From positions 180,832,508-180,896,507 of the forward strand of contig NC_133661.1 of NCBI RefSeq assembly GCF_037893015.1: 64,000 nucleotides of DNA, read 5' to 3'. This document shows positions 48,175 through 61,079 of this stretch, in pieces (positions within the stretch are counted from its first letter, which is position 1; every line of letters starts with the position of its first letter). Under the pieces are notes generated by a model, which made no database searches, was not told the origin of the DNA, and worked only from the letters and a program-made list of their open reading frames with translations. The stretch comes from Macrotis lagotis. Lineage: Eukaryota; Chordata; Mammalia; Peramelemorphia; Peramelidae. The position numbers were made by a program, and so were the translations under genes.

Positions 48175-48380
48175 GTCTATTTTTGTGCTCTCCTGTTCAA
48201 CCCTTTCATCAGTGACTTAGATAAAGATATGTATGGCACTTCTACGAAATTTACAGTCTAGAATAAAGTCAAGGATAGTTAATACGTTAGCTGAAAAAAA
48301 TTAGGATCCAAAAACACTCAATTGAAGATTCTATTATCTTTATAAGCTTGAATGATGGACTAAATGTAATAAAATGAAAG
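48175..48380 (+). repeat. CR1/L3-like RT fragment
   Basis: ATCAGTGACTTAGATAAAGA, GGCACTTCTACGAAATTTAC and TAGGATCCAAAAACACTCAA match the DL...GT..KFADDTKL-type reverse-transcriptase block of CR1/L3 LINEs. Confidence 0.6.
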
Positions 48381-48439
48381 AGTGAGGATTTGTGGGGGAC
48401 TGGGTCTGTAATTTAATCTATTTGGGTAGTTTGTGATAT

Positions 48440-48625
48440 ATAAATTCCTTATACCAGTGCCAATCGGCAATTCCTCTAAAACTTATAGCTATAGAGATTT
48501 TCCTTTATCTTTGAGAGGTTGTGATTTGCCAATGATCATATAGTTTATAAGAAGTAGAACTTGCACCCAAGTCTTCCTGACTCTAAAATTGGCCTTCTAT
48601 CCACTATATTATGCTGCCTCTCAAG
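48440..48625 (-). repeat. Old tRNA-SINE of MIR class
   Basis: GTGATTTGCCAATGATCATA, CCCAAGTCTTCCTGACTCTA and CCTTCTATCCACTATATTAT are a reverse tRNA-like head. Confidence 0.65.
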
Positions 48626-48691
48626 ATTAAATTTAATAGAGACAAATAGAATATGTCTTGCAATTGTATTTTTAAAAATTACAGGTTTAAG

Positions 48692-48846
48692 GGGTGGCTA
48701 AGTGGCACAGTGGGTAGAGAACTGGCCCTGGAGTCAGGAGTACCTGAGTTCAAATCTGGCCTCAGACACTTAATAATTACCTAGCTGTGTGGCCTTAGGC
48801 AAGCCACTTAACCCCATTTGCCTTGAAAAACCTAAAAAAAAAAAAA
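48692..48846 (+). mobile_element. tRNA-derived marsupial SINE
   Basis: Flanked by ATTACAGGTTTAAG (48678-48691 and 48847-48860). Confidence 0.93.
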
Positions 48847-48892
48847 ATTACAGGTTTAAGTTATGGGAGATGTGTCTAAATAATAGTTTTTG

Positions 48893-50575
48893 TGAAAAAA
48901 AATTTGGGGAGAGCAGAGTCAAAATAGTAGAGTAGAAAGAATCAAAGAGATTTGGGTATTGTGGGATCTAGTCAGAAGCACAGGGAGAGTCTATTTACCA
49001 GAACAAGTAGAAGTTAACAGACCCTTACCAGAATAGATGATAACTGGCAGTCACTTTACCCACTATCCAGGGTAGACTGACTAAGGGACCTTTTGGGAGG
49101 AGGTAGCATTCCCAGGTAGAGAGGTCCTGGTTGACATACTAAGAAAAGAGGAAATTCATAAGTAAGAAACAGAGGGTTGAAGACTATAGAAAAATAACCA
49201 AGGCAAGAATTTCAGACCAAAGGGAAACTCACATTTCTGTTCTCTTGACCAAAAGTGTCTCCATTTGGCTGATAAAAACTGAGCTTAGACCCAAACCTAA
49301 GTCAGGAACTTGCAAAAGTTAGACCAAGGAGGCAGCAATCAGATTTTATCCTGGATCAGATTATTCTGTGATCTCTGAAAATTTATAAATCCTCAGCTTG
49401 AGCTGTCCCTGAAAGCCGGTAGTAACCAGCATTTAAAATCCCAAGAAAGCAACAATAGGACCAGTCTAGCCCCTCCCTCCAGAAGTTCACAGAGACTGTC
49501 CCTAACATGAAGACCAAAGTCAGAAGGTAGGCTGGAAGAATGAGAAAGGAAAAGAAAATTCCCACTATAAAAAGCTATACTGTTGACAGTGTTGCTCAAG
49601 ACACAAGCCCAAAAGAAGAAAATGACTGCAAAATATTACAAATAAAAAAAAAACCTTAAAAACACAACAAAAATTCAACTATAATTCCTGAAATAGGTTA
49701 AGTAAAAATCTTTTTTTTAAAAAAAAAGCTAAACATTTTTGTTCATGAAATGATACTGCTAGAGGGGGAAAAAATCAGGAAATGAGAGTAATTTTAGAAA
49801 GAATTTGAAAGGGAATAGTTTGGCACAAGAGATACACATTTGATAAACAACAAACTAAAAATTAAAATAACCCCAATAGAATTCAATGACTCCATGAGAC
49901 AAGAAATATTAGAACAATTAAAAAGGCTGAATAAACAAAAGAAAATTTAAAGTTTCTCTTAGGGGAAAAAAAGAATCTGATCAGAAAATAATTTAAGAAT
50001 CATTGGACCACCCAAATGCTGTGATCAAAACAAGAATCTAGACATATCTCAAGAAATCTTTAAATAAAACTGCCCAGACATCTTAGCAACAGGAATAAAG
50101 TGAAAATAGAAAAAGTCACTAGTAATCTTTTGAAAGAAATAAATGAAAATTCCCAGTAACATTAGAGTCAAAATCCCAAATTTCCAGGTCAAAGAAAAAT
50201 AGTGCAAGCATCTAGATTGGCTCCAGTTTATTCATTAATTCACCCAACATCATAAATTTATGGTTTCTTGCTTCCCTGTTGTAAATTTACCTACTTATTA
50301 TACTGATTTTATGGCTTCACCTATCCTCCCTATTATACTTATTTTATAATTTTCTCCATCCTCTCTATTTATCTGGAAGACACTCCTTTCTTCAGTTTCT
50401 CATAATTGATATAGAAATGAAAACTAATAATTTTTAATATGTATAACCTATATTAAATTGTTTACCATCTCATAAAGGAAAGAGGGGAAGGGAGAAAAAT
50501 TTTGAACTCAATTTTTAAATGATATCAGAAATTATCTTTACATGTAATTGGGAAAAATACTTAAAAAGTAAAAAT
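48893..50575 (+). mobile_element. Old half-L1/L1 element with ORF1 and L1 3' end, copy 4
   Basis: A 5' end GAGAGCAGAGTCAAAATAGT resembles GAGCCAAGATGG-type L1 starts. Decayed ORF1 follows (49740-50200, ending in a CCCAGACATCTTAGCAA-like block). The L1 3'UTR lies at about 50390-50575 (GTATAACCTATATTAAATTG, TCTTTACATGTAATTGG). ORF2 is absent. It is clearly older than the other copies. Confidence 0.6.
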
Positions 50576-51618
50576 TGAAATGATATTAGGTAAAATAATT
50601 ACTGGTGACTACACATAAGGGTAGCAAAAAAAGGGAGGGTAGGGAGATTAGATAGTCAAATATTGTTCTCTGGTATTGCTGCAATCTTGTTAAAAGCTAC
50701 ATTGGAAGCCCTCTCAGTAGGATAAGGAGGAAAGTCCCACTAGCTTAAGAAATGACAGGAAAAATCAAGAGGGTTTTTTTTTACTTTTATTAATGGTTGT
50801 AGAAAAGTTAAATTGTCAATGTAAGAAAAACGAAGATAAATTTTCTTTGCATATTAGGCAATTAAAGGGGAAAAGCAAATGAACTTTTGAGTTTTTAAAG
50901 ACCATACCTTGAAGGCAGAAAAGCAGTTTATGCATGAAGAAACTTTACAGCTGAAAGGAGCAAAGATAATGGAGGTTAGAGGCTGATAGGCTCCCATTCA
51001 GGAAGCATGATCTCTAATCCAAAGGTTTAGCCAAAGAACATATTAAACCCCTGCTGAGATTAGAGTCATATAGAAAGAAAATAGAAGCAAATGTGAAAAT
51101 AAATTTTGGGAACTGTCACAAAGGGAAGAGAACCTTGAGTTTATCTGTGCCCACTGGGCTAGTTTCTCCCAAGAAGTGACACCACCTCCAGAGCAATCAG
51201 CGAGTTAATGGAATTTCACCATCAAGAAAGTAGAGAGATTTCAAGGGAATTTTAAATAATGTACTGAATCATTAGAATAATGGTTAATGAGAATGAGTCT
51301 AATGGAAAATATTCACAGCTTTTCAACTGCAAAGTTCCATCAGCTTGTATTAACTTAAGAGTATTAGCTCTTGCAAAGTCACATTAGCCCATTAGCCCAA
51401 ATGAGGATTTCCCCATCCCTTTTTATGTGCCTAAAATAATGATTCTGAATACTTGGCCCAAAAAGATGAATCCCTTTGTAACTGGTTCCTTGATGGGTAC
51501 AGCAAGACATTAAATGAAAGCTTTAAAAGAAATCCATTTGGTGGACTGGATTCATTTCTCCTTCCCACATCTTTCTACAAAAAAACTTGTACTACTAGGT
51601 ACAATCAAAATTAATCAA
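50576..51618. other. No recognisable gene
   Basis: Nothing identified. Confidence 0.4.
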
Positions 51619-51757
51619 GGGCAGCTAGGAGGTATAGTAAAGAGAGTACCAGCCCTGGAGTCAGAAAGATCCAAGTTCAAATCTGGCCTCAGACATTTGA
51701 CAGTGTGACTCTGGGCAAGTCACTTAACCCCAATTGCCTTGCCAAAAAAAAAAAAAA
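51619..51757 (+). mobile_element. tRNA-derived SINE, older variant
   Basis: Has GTGACTCTGGGCAAGTCACTT and AACCCCAATTGCC in place of the GGCCTTGGGCAAGCC form seen elsewhere, so it is a different subfamily. Confidence 0.85.
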
Positions 51758-51764
51758 TCTAATT

Positions 51765-51965
51765 GGTAATGTAGATAGAGCACTAAGCTTGGAGTTAGAA
51801 CTGAATTCAGATTCTGCCTCAGACATGATCTAACTTTGTGGGCAGGTCACTAATCTCAGTCTTGATTTTCTCATATGAAAAATGAGAATAACTTCTACTT
51901 CCCAAGGTTCTTATAAGGAACAAATGAGATAACGTAAGTATTTTAGGTATGCTAGTAGTTATCAT
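51765..51965 (+). repeat. MIR-class SINE
   Basis: AGATAGAGCACTAAGCTTGG, TTTTCTCATATGAAAAATGA and CCAAGGTTCTTATAAGGAA. It directly follows another SINE. Confidence 0.65.
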
Positions 51966-52834
51966 TCTACCTTTTGGGCAAAGTCCCACATGAATAGCAT
52001 TTGGTTTTAGCTATATACCTACTTCCACCTTTGCCCCAACCTACACCCCATATTATACAAGTCTAGTCAATCAACTGGTAAAAGTATGAATGGGATATTG
52101 AGGCAATCTCAGGAGCTGATTGGAAAAGTAGATCTGTCTACTCAATCACTCAAGATGTATACTCTATTAGATGGACAAAGGATGATTATACTTTTCTCAT
52201 AAGGACCTTTGGAGATAATTGTGAAAATCTAGTGTGGATAAGATATTAGTAATTTTGTATAGGCAGAGGGAATACTTCATACTTCCTTACACAAATTCAG
52301 TACCCCTCCAAAAGCCCCAGCCTGATTCAGATGTTCCCTGGACCTAAGACTTTACATCCAGTTTTGAGGGACTGTTAGGATAAGCTTTCCTAAAGTGAGA
52401 ACTAAAGTGCCCCAAGGCTTAGCTTGATCTAACCACAATGCATAGGCAAATTGGGTGACCACATGCTCAAGTCACCATGACTTTGAAAATGAGGTGAGCA
52501 AATATATAAAGGACAATTTTGGCAGGCAGATTATTAGTATAGCAGAGGATTCTGAATGGATACATAGAAGTATGGCAGTTTCCACTGCAAGTTTGGGAAG
52601 AAGACCATAAGAAAAGGAGCACCCTTGCTCAGGTGACTTATGGAGGGCTTCATCTTTGGTTCTCAGGTCCCATGGCTAATCAGGAGGTATGTAACATGAG
52701 CATAAATATACTCCATGTCCATGGAAGTTGGTAGCTGTATGGATACAGGTGTCAGCCTGCAGGCTATTATTGTAGATAGATCTAAATGGAAGCCCTTGGA
52801 GTTGACAACTAGAGTGAAAACTGGGAAGTGTAGT
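51966..52834. other. No recognisable gene
   Basis: Nothing identified. Confidence 0.4.
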
Positions 52835-53000
52835 GAAAGGAATACAACCAAAGTGAGAAAGATCTGAATTTGACTCATACCTTAAAGACACTTGTTCTTT
52901 ATGGGCCCCTGAACATATCACATAAGTCTGTCTCCATTTCCTTATTTATAGTGGGAAAAACTGTTATGAGGATCAAATGAGACAATATAGTGCTATTATT
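52835..53000 (+). repeat. MIR, degraded
   Basis: TCCATTTCCTTATTTATAGT and TGTTATGAGGATCAAATGAG blocks. Confidence 0.55.
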
Positions 53001-53104
53001 GCCAAAACCATTTAGTTCATTTTTTTAATTTGGGTCCTATGCTGCTAAGGATATGAAAGACTTTTCACCAGTAATAGAGGTGAAGGAGACTGTAGTATTT
53101 TGCT

Positions 53105-53275
53105 TTATAAAGTAGGTATAAGCTAGGCAACTCAGATATATACCAGCTGTATGATCCTAGGCAAGTCTCTATATCTCCTTTTGCCTCAATTTCCTCATGT
53201 CAAATGAAAATTGTAGCATCTACCTTGTAGTGTTCTTGTGAAAAGCAGATAAAGTACTTAGCACAATTATCTACC
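53105..53275 (+). repeat. MIR, degraded
   Basis: GTATGATCCTAGGCAAGTCT, TCAATTTCCTCATGTCAAAT and AGTACTTAGCACAATTATC. Confidence 0.6.
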
Positions 53276-53297
53276 CCTATTATTAAACTCCTCTTAT

Positions 53298-53520
53298 AAC
53301 CATGTGATGATGTTTGTCCTTCATACCCACAGAGGATAACATCAGGGAAGTGATGCACATGAACTGGATTTGAGTGAGGAAAGGTTGAGATATAAGTATA
53401 GAATATATACTATTAATATAGGATGAAGAACTTCCTCTAACCAATGAAGATTGGTACCTTCTTTACAACTTAATCAAGAATGGGGGTGATCTGTCCAGGT
53501 TCAGACCATCAATATATGTC
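53298..53520 (-). mobile_element. Partial long-body tRNA-SINE, degraded
   Basis: GATGATGTTTGTCCTTCAT and CATGAACTGGATTTGAGTGA match the body of 13885-14195. The rest is worn. Confidence 0.55.
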
Positions 53521-54723
53521 TGAAGTGGGTCAAGGTCTTCTTGAGGCAAGATCTCTACTGTGCAAGGTCATCTCTCACCTGGTGACTTACCAGAGGTGTC
53601 ATACTCCCTGCACAGACTCTCAAGTCCAAGAAAATGAGATGAAACTGGAAAATGTTTAACAAAATAAAAATGTAATACCAATTTATGATGTTCTGAGTCA
53701 TACACTATATTATCAGGAAATGAATTATCAATACTGATTGCCATAATACTTCCTGATCTTCCCAACAAGGTAGACCAGATATCCTAGGCTGCAGCCTGAG
53801 TAGTATTATGTAGTAGTTGACTTCTCTATTCTCATGACTGATACCATTCTAGCTGTGGTTTATTTTTTCCCTGGGAATTTCAGTGGAATTCCATCCTTTC
53901 TTGGAATTACTTGAATTCTCCTTTATATTGCCACAGTTTAACAGGCAGAGACCTCTGTAAGAGGCCCCACTTCCGGAGGGCATTGATTTCTGTCATGATA
54001 ATGTTATGATATTGACTAGGCCAGAAAAGGCAATGGTGGCAAAAGCTCTAATGAGCTCTAATCCTCCCACAAAGGGGAGGAGAGCCACTCTAAGAAAATT
54101 TAGAGTCCAGCTCAATCAGTTAAAATTTTTGATAATATATTGGATTGAGACAGTCCAGATGATTCCAGTCACAGGCACTGATTCTCCTCCATAGTCTAAA
54201 AAGGAAACTCAGAGGTTTATCTTTATCATGTAGAATGATGGATCATGTAAAATGCCCATTTCCCACTGGGATGTTTTGAAGGTCCCCATTTCCTCCATCA
54301 TGTAAAAGTCAGCCTTTTTCTAGAATAGCCAATAGCCTTAGAAGATCTAAAGTATTCTGACAAGCTTGCTTTCTCCCTAGGTCCTTATGACCCTTTGTGG
54401 GGCTTGTGCTCCTGAAAGTCTCTCCCCATAAAGCTGAGTAGAAAAGGTTAAATAACTGGTAGGTTTCTGGATCCATAAGCTGTTCAAATGGTCACTTGCT
54501 ATATACCACTTTTGAAAAATTTTCCCATTGTTAAATGGAATACATTTAAAATAATACTAATCTAGACCCCTTGGGTGTTCTATCTCTGCCCAATAAAAAT
54601 GTCCAACCTCAGCCTCAATGTTTGCTGCCTCTGCTAACCCTGTGGGGTTCTACTTGCCAAGACTTTAAATTTGAGGGATATCATTTTGCCTAGTTCATCA
54701 ATGACTCTGTCCATTAAGAGAGT
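53521..54723. other. No recognisable gene
   Basis: Unique-looking. A CCCAATAAAAATG block near 54589 could be a stray poly(A) signal. Confidence 0.4.
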
Positions 54724-54731
54724 AGTATATA

Positions 54732-54805
54732 GGGCAGCTAGGTAGTGTAGTGGATAAAGCATCGGCCCTGGAGTCAGGAGGGAGAGAGAGAGAGAGAGAG
54801 AGAGA
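54732..54805 (+). mobile_element. Truncated SINE ending in a (GA)n run
   Basis: Only the 5' half of the SINE is present, followed by about 12 GA units. AGTATATA (54724-54731 and 54806-54813) brackets SINE and microsatellite together. Confidence 0.75.
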
Positions 54806-55095
54806 AGTATATAAAACTGCACCCTAGGGGACCAAGCTTAGAGTTGCATGGCTGACTTAAAGAGCAGGGCAGGTAGATTTTTATTTATACTGATTCCTGG
54901 GCAGTGGCTATGGTATGGTTGAGTGGTCTGGAGCCTAGAGAAAACAGAACTGGACAATTCAAAGCTCTTCACTCTGAAGCCACAACTAATGGATTCATTT
55001 TGCTGATGCTTCCCCTAAGCATAGAATTGTTTTTAGGGCATGTTAATGTCTATCAAAAATATCATTCAACCTCTATTAAATCAAGATGATACTTT

Positions 55096-55235
55096 CTTTT
55101 GGCAAGGCAATGGGGTTAAGTTATTTGCCCAAAAGTCACACACTGTAAATATCAAGTGTGTGAGGTCAGATTTGAATTCAAGTCTTCCTGACTCCAAGGC
55201 CAGTGCTCTATCCACTATACCACTTTGCTGCCCCT
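55096..55235 (-). mobile_element. tRNA-derived marsupial SINE, diverged
   Basis: Flanked by AAGATGATACTTT and AAGATGAAACTTT (55083-55095 and 55236-55248). Confidence 0.88.
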
Positions 55236-55412
55236 AAGATGAAACTTTTAAGTACATTGCCTTAAATAACCCTGCCTACATTTTCTATCTTACTTGACTG
55301 ACATTAAGGTAGTATCACTGAATGGTAGAACAGATTTTTTAGATAATCATATCCCAATCATCACATTTCTCAAATTATCAGGATGGGATGTTCTACTTTC
55401 AGCTATGTATCT

Positions 55413-55564
55413 TTTTTTTTTTTAGTTTTTGCAAGGCAATTGGGTTAAGTGGCTTGCCCAAGGCCACACGGCTAGGTAATTATTAAGTGTCTGAGTCCGG
55501 ATTTGAACTCAGGTACTCCTGACTCCAAGGCCAGTGCTCTATCCACTGTACCACCTAGCCGCCC
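55413..55564 (-). mobile_element. tRNA-derived marsupial SINE
   Basis: Flanked by TCAGCTATGTATCT (55399-55412 and 55565-55578). Confidence 0.93.
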
Positions 55565-55814
55565 TCAGCTATGTATCTAAATCAGCTCTACCCAAAGAAA
55601 GAAGAGGGATTTCCAGGCCAGTAGTTCCTTAGATCTGATTTTAGAAAGACTTGCCTGATATGAACTATTTTTGGATATAGTTGCAGCTAACCCTCTCCAG
55701 ACCTCTATTTCCTTCCTCTGTGCAGAATTGTTGAAGCCTTGAATCTTTTGGCCTCACAGAAGATTCTATATAACCCAGGGAAATACTTCAGATCCCCCTT
55801 AATTCATATTTTGC

Positions 55815-56729
55815 TTCTTTTAATAGTATTTTATTTTTCCCAATTATAAAGATAATTTTTAGTTTTCATTTTTACAAGATTTTGAGTTTCAAATTTTTCT
55901 CCTTATCTCCCTTCTTCCTAAAATGGTAAACAATTTGATATAGGTTATATATGTGCAATCATATAAAACATTTCCATATTAGTCACAGTTGTAAAAGAAT
56001 AGACCAAAAGTGGGAGGGAACAGGAAAAATAAACCAAAAAAGTGAAAAAAGTTTGATTCAGTCTGCATTCTGAGTCCATGAGTTCTCTGTATCTGGATAT
56101 GGATAGCATTTTTCCATCACTATTCTTCTGTAATTGTCTTGGATCATTATGCTACTGAGGAGAGCTAAGTCACTCATACTTGATATAGTTGATATATATG
56201 ATGTAGCTATTACTGTGTTTAATGTTCTCCCTAGTTCTGCTCATTTCATTTTGCATCACTTCATGTAGCTTTTCTCAGGTTTTTTCTCAAATCTACCTGC
56301 TCATCATTTCTTATTGCACAATAGTATTCCATTATATTCATATACTACAACTTGTTTAGCCATTCAATTGATGGACATCTCAATTTCTGATATTTTGCTA
56401 CCACAAATAAAAGCTGCTACAAATATTTTTGCCCATGTACATCCTTTTTCCTTTTTTTATGATCATGTTGGGATACAAACCTAGTAGGAGTAGTGCTGGA
56501 TCAAAGGTCACACATAATTTGGTTGCTCTTTGGACATAGTTCTAAATTGCTCTCCAGAACATATTAATTTACAACTCCAGTAGTATATTAAGTTTCCCAA
56601 TTTTCCCATAGCCTCTCCAACATTTATCATTTTCCTTTTTTGTCATATTATCCAATCTAATGTGAGGGACCTCAAGAGTTGTTTTAATTTGCATCTCTCC
56701 AAACAAAAGTGATTTAGAACACTTCATAT
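55815..56729 (-). mobile_element. 5'-truncated L1 3' end
   Basis: Minus-strand L1 ORF2 tail and 3'UTR (GGTTATATATGTGCAATCAT, CAATAGTATTCCATTATATT blocks). The poly(A) side is at about 55815. Confidence 0.85.
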
Positions 56730-57879
56730 GCTGGTTTGCTGAGGCAGGGTTTGCTGCCTCTAGATCATGCTTTTTTAAAATATTGGTTGGTGTCTTCTTT
56801 CCAACTTTAATTACTTTACCAGACATGTGTGTCAGACTCTGACCTTTCTTGTCATTTTGGATGGAATCATTACTTAGTCTGACTCTGGATCTCCAAGGTC
56901 CTGTGCTGTTCTCCATTTCCTTGGATTATGGACCTCCATAGATGTTTTGCTTTAAGTGTCAGATCTTCAGGACCATTTCTGGCATTTCAGTATATAGTCC
57001 TAGGCACTGTTAAACTCCTGAGAACCTAGGCTCTCTAGAATGTTGTCACATTGCTCTGGTAACCACTGCTACCAGGGTTTCCAAGATCTAATTTCTGCCT
57101 CTTCTTTGAACCCTCAACTGGTATCTCCAGATAGTTTTACAGGTTGTACATATTGTTGGCCTATTTTTGGTAGTACTTGGATGCTACCAACTTGTTTGTC
57201 TACACCAGTGGCCCACTTTCATATTAAAATTGAGCTTTTTGTGCATTACAAGGAGGAAGTCATTTACCATATTTTCTCATTGAATTTCTTGCTCCATAGT
57301 CAACTAGTGTAAATTTCTCATTTTTTTGATAGAGCAGATATATGGGAACTGGGTGGCCTGCCTCAGTACAGATGGTTATAGAACTAGAAATTGTTCATTT
57401 ATTTTTAATGATATCAGGAAGGTGTAATTGTCTTGCTCAGGCATTCACTTGGCTGTTGGAGATGTGGGAACATTAAGACACTAATGAACTGAAATTCTTT
57501 AGCTGAACTGGTGATAATATTGAGTCTGTGGATAAAAAGCCATGGGAAGATTTTAGCGTACTCTGACAGAATAAGCAGCATATTATGGGGCTGAAGCTTG
57601 GAAGGTTCAAGGGTGGGGAGAGGTTTTATTTAATGGATTGGGAAATATTGAATGGGTGGAAGTATTGGTTAAGTACCAGTTGTATATAAGAGCCCTAGTC
57701 ACCTTGACACAGATGTCCTAGAACTATGATAGGGTCTGGGTAACTATTCTGAAGGTCTCATCATTTGTACTGTGGATCTGATGTTAATGATCTCATGGTT
57801 GTCTTATATGAGGAAATTTATGGTGAACTAGACCTGATATTATCCCCATTGTATTATAATTTGGGGGGGTTGTTTTTAA
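56730..57879. other. Unassigned stretch with a weak minus-strand frame
   Basis: About 62 codons of the minus-strand frame 56569-56916 lie outside the neighbouring L1 (MENSTGPWRSRVRLSNDS, SGKVIKVGKKTPTN). I do not recognise the protein, and no splice or start context supports a gene. It may be a retrocopy fragment. Confidence 0.25.
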
Positions 57880-58683
57880 TTTTAATTTTAAATTTTTTGT
57901 AAAGATAGTTTTTCAACATTTTTTTAAGATTTGAGTTCTACATTTTTCTCCCTCTTTCCCTTTCCTCCCCAAGACAGCAAGCAATAGACGTCATTCATGT
58001 ATAATCATATTAAACATTTCCATAATTTAATCATGTTGTGAAAGAAAAAAAGGAAAAAACCATGAGAAAGAAAAAATATAAAACAAATCTTAAAAAGTGA
58101 AAATAGTATGCTTTGATCTGCATTCAGACTTCATAGTTCTTTCTCTGGATGTGGATGGAATCTCTTGGAATTTGTATTGTTGAGAAGAACTAAGTATCAT
58201 AGCTGCTCATCACACAATGTTGCTGTCTGCTTTCCTGGTTCTGCTCACTTTAACCCAGCATCAGGTCATGTAAGTCTTTACAGGTTTTTCTGAAATCTAC
58301 CTTACAGATTACTTACATGATTTCTTATATAATAGTATTTCATCATATTCATATACCACAATTTCTTCAGTCATTCACCAAATAGGCATTCCCTCAATTT
58401 CCAATTCTTTGCCACTACAAAAAAGAGGATCCTCTTCCCTTTTTTATGATCTCATTGACATGCAGACCTAATACTGGTATTACCAGATCAAAGGGCATGC
58501 ACAGTTTTATAGCCCTTGAACTGAGTTCCAATAGCTCTCCAGAATGGTGGATCAATTCCAACTCCAGAAACAGTTCATTAATATTTTTTCATATGACTAT
58601 AGATAGCTTTTAGCTTCATCTGAAAACAGCCTGTTCATATCCTTTGACCATTTATGAATTGGGGGCTGATTTGTATTTTTTTA
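57880..58683 (-). mobile_element. L1 3' end, left part of an L1 split by HAL1 copy 3
   Basis: L1 3'UTR and ORF2 C-terminal region on the minus strand. The sequence breaks at GGGGCTGATTTGTATT and continues at 62543 beyond the HAL1 insertion. Confidence 0.8.
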
Positions 58684-58715
58684 TTTGATTTTTTTTTGCT
58701 TTGAAGATTTCCCCT

Positions 58716-58836
58716 AGGGCTGCTAGGTGGCACAGTAGAAGGACCTAAGTTCAAATCCAATCTCAGATGCTTAATTACCTAGCTGTGTGACTTTGGGGTC
58801 ATTTAACCCCATTGTCTTATAAAAACAAAACCAATA
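58716..58836 (+). mobile_element. tRNA-derived SINE, shortened, in HAL1 copy 3
   Basis: GGGCTGCTAGGTGGCACAGT start and GTCTTATAAAAAC tail, with ATTTCCCC on both sides. It lacks part of the SINE middle. Confidence 0.75.
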
Positions 58837-59618
58837 ATTTCCCCCTGGTTACATGCAAAAGCAAGCTTCAACATTTACTTCCAAAACCCTGAGATTCAAA
58901 TTCTCTTCCTTCCTCCCACCCCACCCCCCTCGTTGAGAAAGCAAATTATTTGTGTAGGTTAAAAATGTGTAGCTATGAAAAACATTACTACAAATGGTCA
59001 TGTTGTAAAAGTAAGCATAACCCCTCCCCCCCAAAGAAAGAGAAAATTCAAGAAAAAGTGAAAAGTATGCTTCATTCAGTCTGTATTCAAACACCCTCAG
59101 TTCTGTCTTTTGGTTGGATAGCATTCTTTATCCTAAGTTCATCAGAAAAATTGATTCAATATTTTTTCCCAGAGTTGCACTGTTAGCTGTATTTTCTTCC
59201 ATCCTGTTCCTCCCACTCCCATTTATTCTATTCTTTCACCGTCCCTCCTCAAAAGCATGTTGTACCTGACTACTTTCTCCCATGATCTTACCTCTCTTCT
59301 ATCACCTAAACCCATCCTCCCCTCCCTTTATCTCATATTCCTTTCTCTCCTCTTTTCCTCTAGAGAAAGATACTTTTCTATACTTAAATGAGTGTGTATG
59401 TTATTCCCTCACAAAGCCACTTCTGATGAGAGTAAGGTTCACTCCTAGTTATATTCTCCCTCTTCCACTCCTCTGCAAGTTTTTTCTTGCCTCTTTTATG
59501 GGAAATAAATTACCCCATTATACCTCTCTTTTTTCATTCTCACGGTACATTCCTTTCTCCCCCATTAACTCAATCTTTTTAATGTATTATACCTTCAAAT
59601 TCAACTCTGTCTTGTGCC

Positions 59619-59619
<1 letters not shown>

Positions 59620-59698
<79 letters not shown>

Positions 59699-59699
59699 G
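59620..59699. repeat. (TA)n microsatellite
   Basis: Long TA run with regular ATG and TAC interruptions in the 3'UTR of HAL1 copy 3. Confidence 0.95.
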
Positions 59700-60272
59700 C
59701 TTTTAACTGCCCTAATTAATGAGAAGGTTCATATGAGTTATCAGTATCATTTTCCCATGCAGGAATACAAGTAGTTCAACATCATTAAGTCCCTCATGAT
59801 TTTTCCCTTTCTTGTTCATCTTCTCTATGGTTCACCTGAATCCTGTACTTGAAGATCAAACTTTTTCAGCTCTGGTCATTTCATCAGGAAAGTTTGAAAA
59901 TTCCCTATTTATGTTGAATGTCTATCTTTTCCCCCTGAAAGAGAATGTTCAGTTTTTCTGGGTAGTTGATTTTTGGTTATAATCCAAGCTCTTTTGCCTT
60001 CTAGAATATCATTCCAAAGACTTACAGGCCCTTAAATGTGGAAGCTACTAAATCTTGTATATATCCTGAATGTAGTCCCACCTCAGTTGAATTATATCTT
60101 TTTTAACTGCTTGTAATATTTCTTCCTTGACTTAAAGAGTTCTGAAATTTTTTGGCTATAATATTCCTAGCAGTTATCATTTTTGGACCTTTATCAGGAG
60201 GTGATTGGTGGTTCTTTCAATTTCTCTTTTACCCTCTGCTTTTAGGATATTAGAGCAGTTTTCCTGGAGAAT

Positions 60273-61079
60273 TTTTTTTAAAGATTTTATTTATTTTGAG
60301 TTTTACAATTTTTCCCCCTGATCTTACTTCCCTCCCCCCACCCCCCCATAGAAGGAAATTTGTCAAGTCTTTACATTGTTTCCATGTTGTACATTGATCC
60401 AAATTCAGTGTGATGAAAGAGGAATCATATCCTTAAGGAAGAAACAAAAAAGTAAGCGATAACAAGATCAGACAATAAGATATCAGGGGTTTTTTTTTTC
60501 TAAATTAAAGGTAATAGTCCTTGGTCTTTGTTCAAACTCCATAGTTCTTCCTCTGGACACAGATGGTATTCTCCATTGCAGACAGTCCCAAATTGTCCCT
60601 GATTGTTGCACTGATGGAATGAGCAAGTTCATCAAGGTTGATCATCACCCCCATGTTGCTGTTAGGATGTATAGTGTTTTTCTGGTTCTGCTCATCTCAT
60701 TCAGCATCAGTTCATGCAAATCCCTCCAGGCTTCCCTGAATTCCCATCCTTCCTGGTTTCTAATAGAACAATAGTGTTCCATGACATACATATACCACAG
60801 TTTGCTAAGCCATTCCATTCCCCAATTGAAGGACATTTACTTGATTTCCAATTCTTTGCCACCACAAACAGGGCTTCTATGAATATTTTTGTACAAGTGA
60901 TGTTTTTACCCTTTTTCATCATCTCTTCAGGGTATAGACCCAGTAGTGGTATTGCTGGATCAAAGGGTATGCACATTTTTGTTGCCCTTTGGGAGTAGAT
61001 CCAAATTTCTCTCCAGAAAGGTTGGATGAATTCACAGCTCCACCAACAATGTAATAGTGTCCCAGATTTCCCACAACTC
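60273..61079 (-). mobile_element. 5'-truncated L1 inserted in HAL1 copy 3
   Basis: The last part of L1 ORF2 (CIPFDPAIPLLGLYPEEMMKKG, SIGEWNGLA) plus 3'UTR and poly(A). Flanked by TTCCTGGAGAAT (60261-60272 and 61080-61091). Confidence 0.92.

Noticed and set aside
56569-56916. 115-codon minus-strand frame
   Set aside because: The C-terminal half is L1 sequence. The other half matches no family I know and lacks gene context.
59282-59719. 145-codon plus-strand frame with hydrophobic stretches
   Set aside because: Antisense of the purine-rich HAL1 3'UTR plus a TA repeat.
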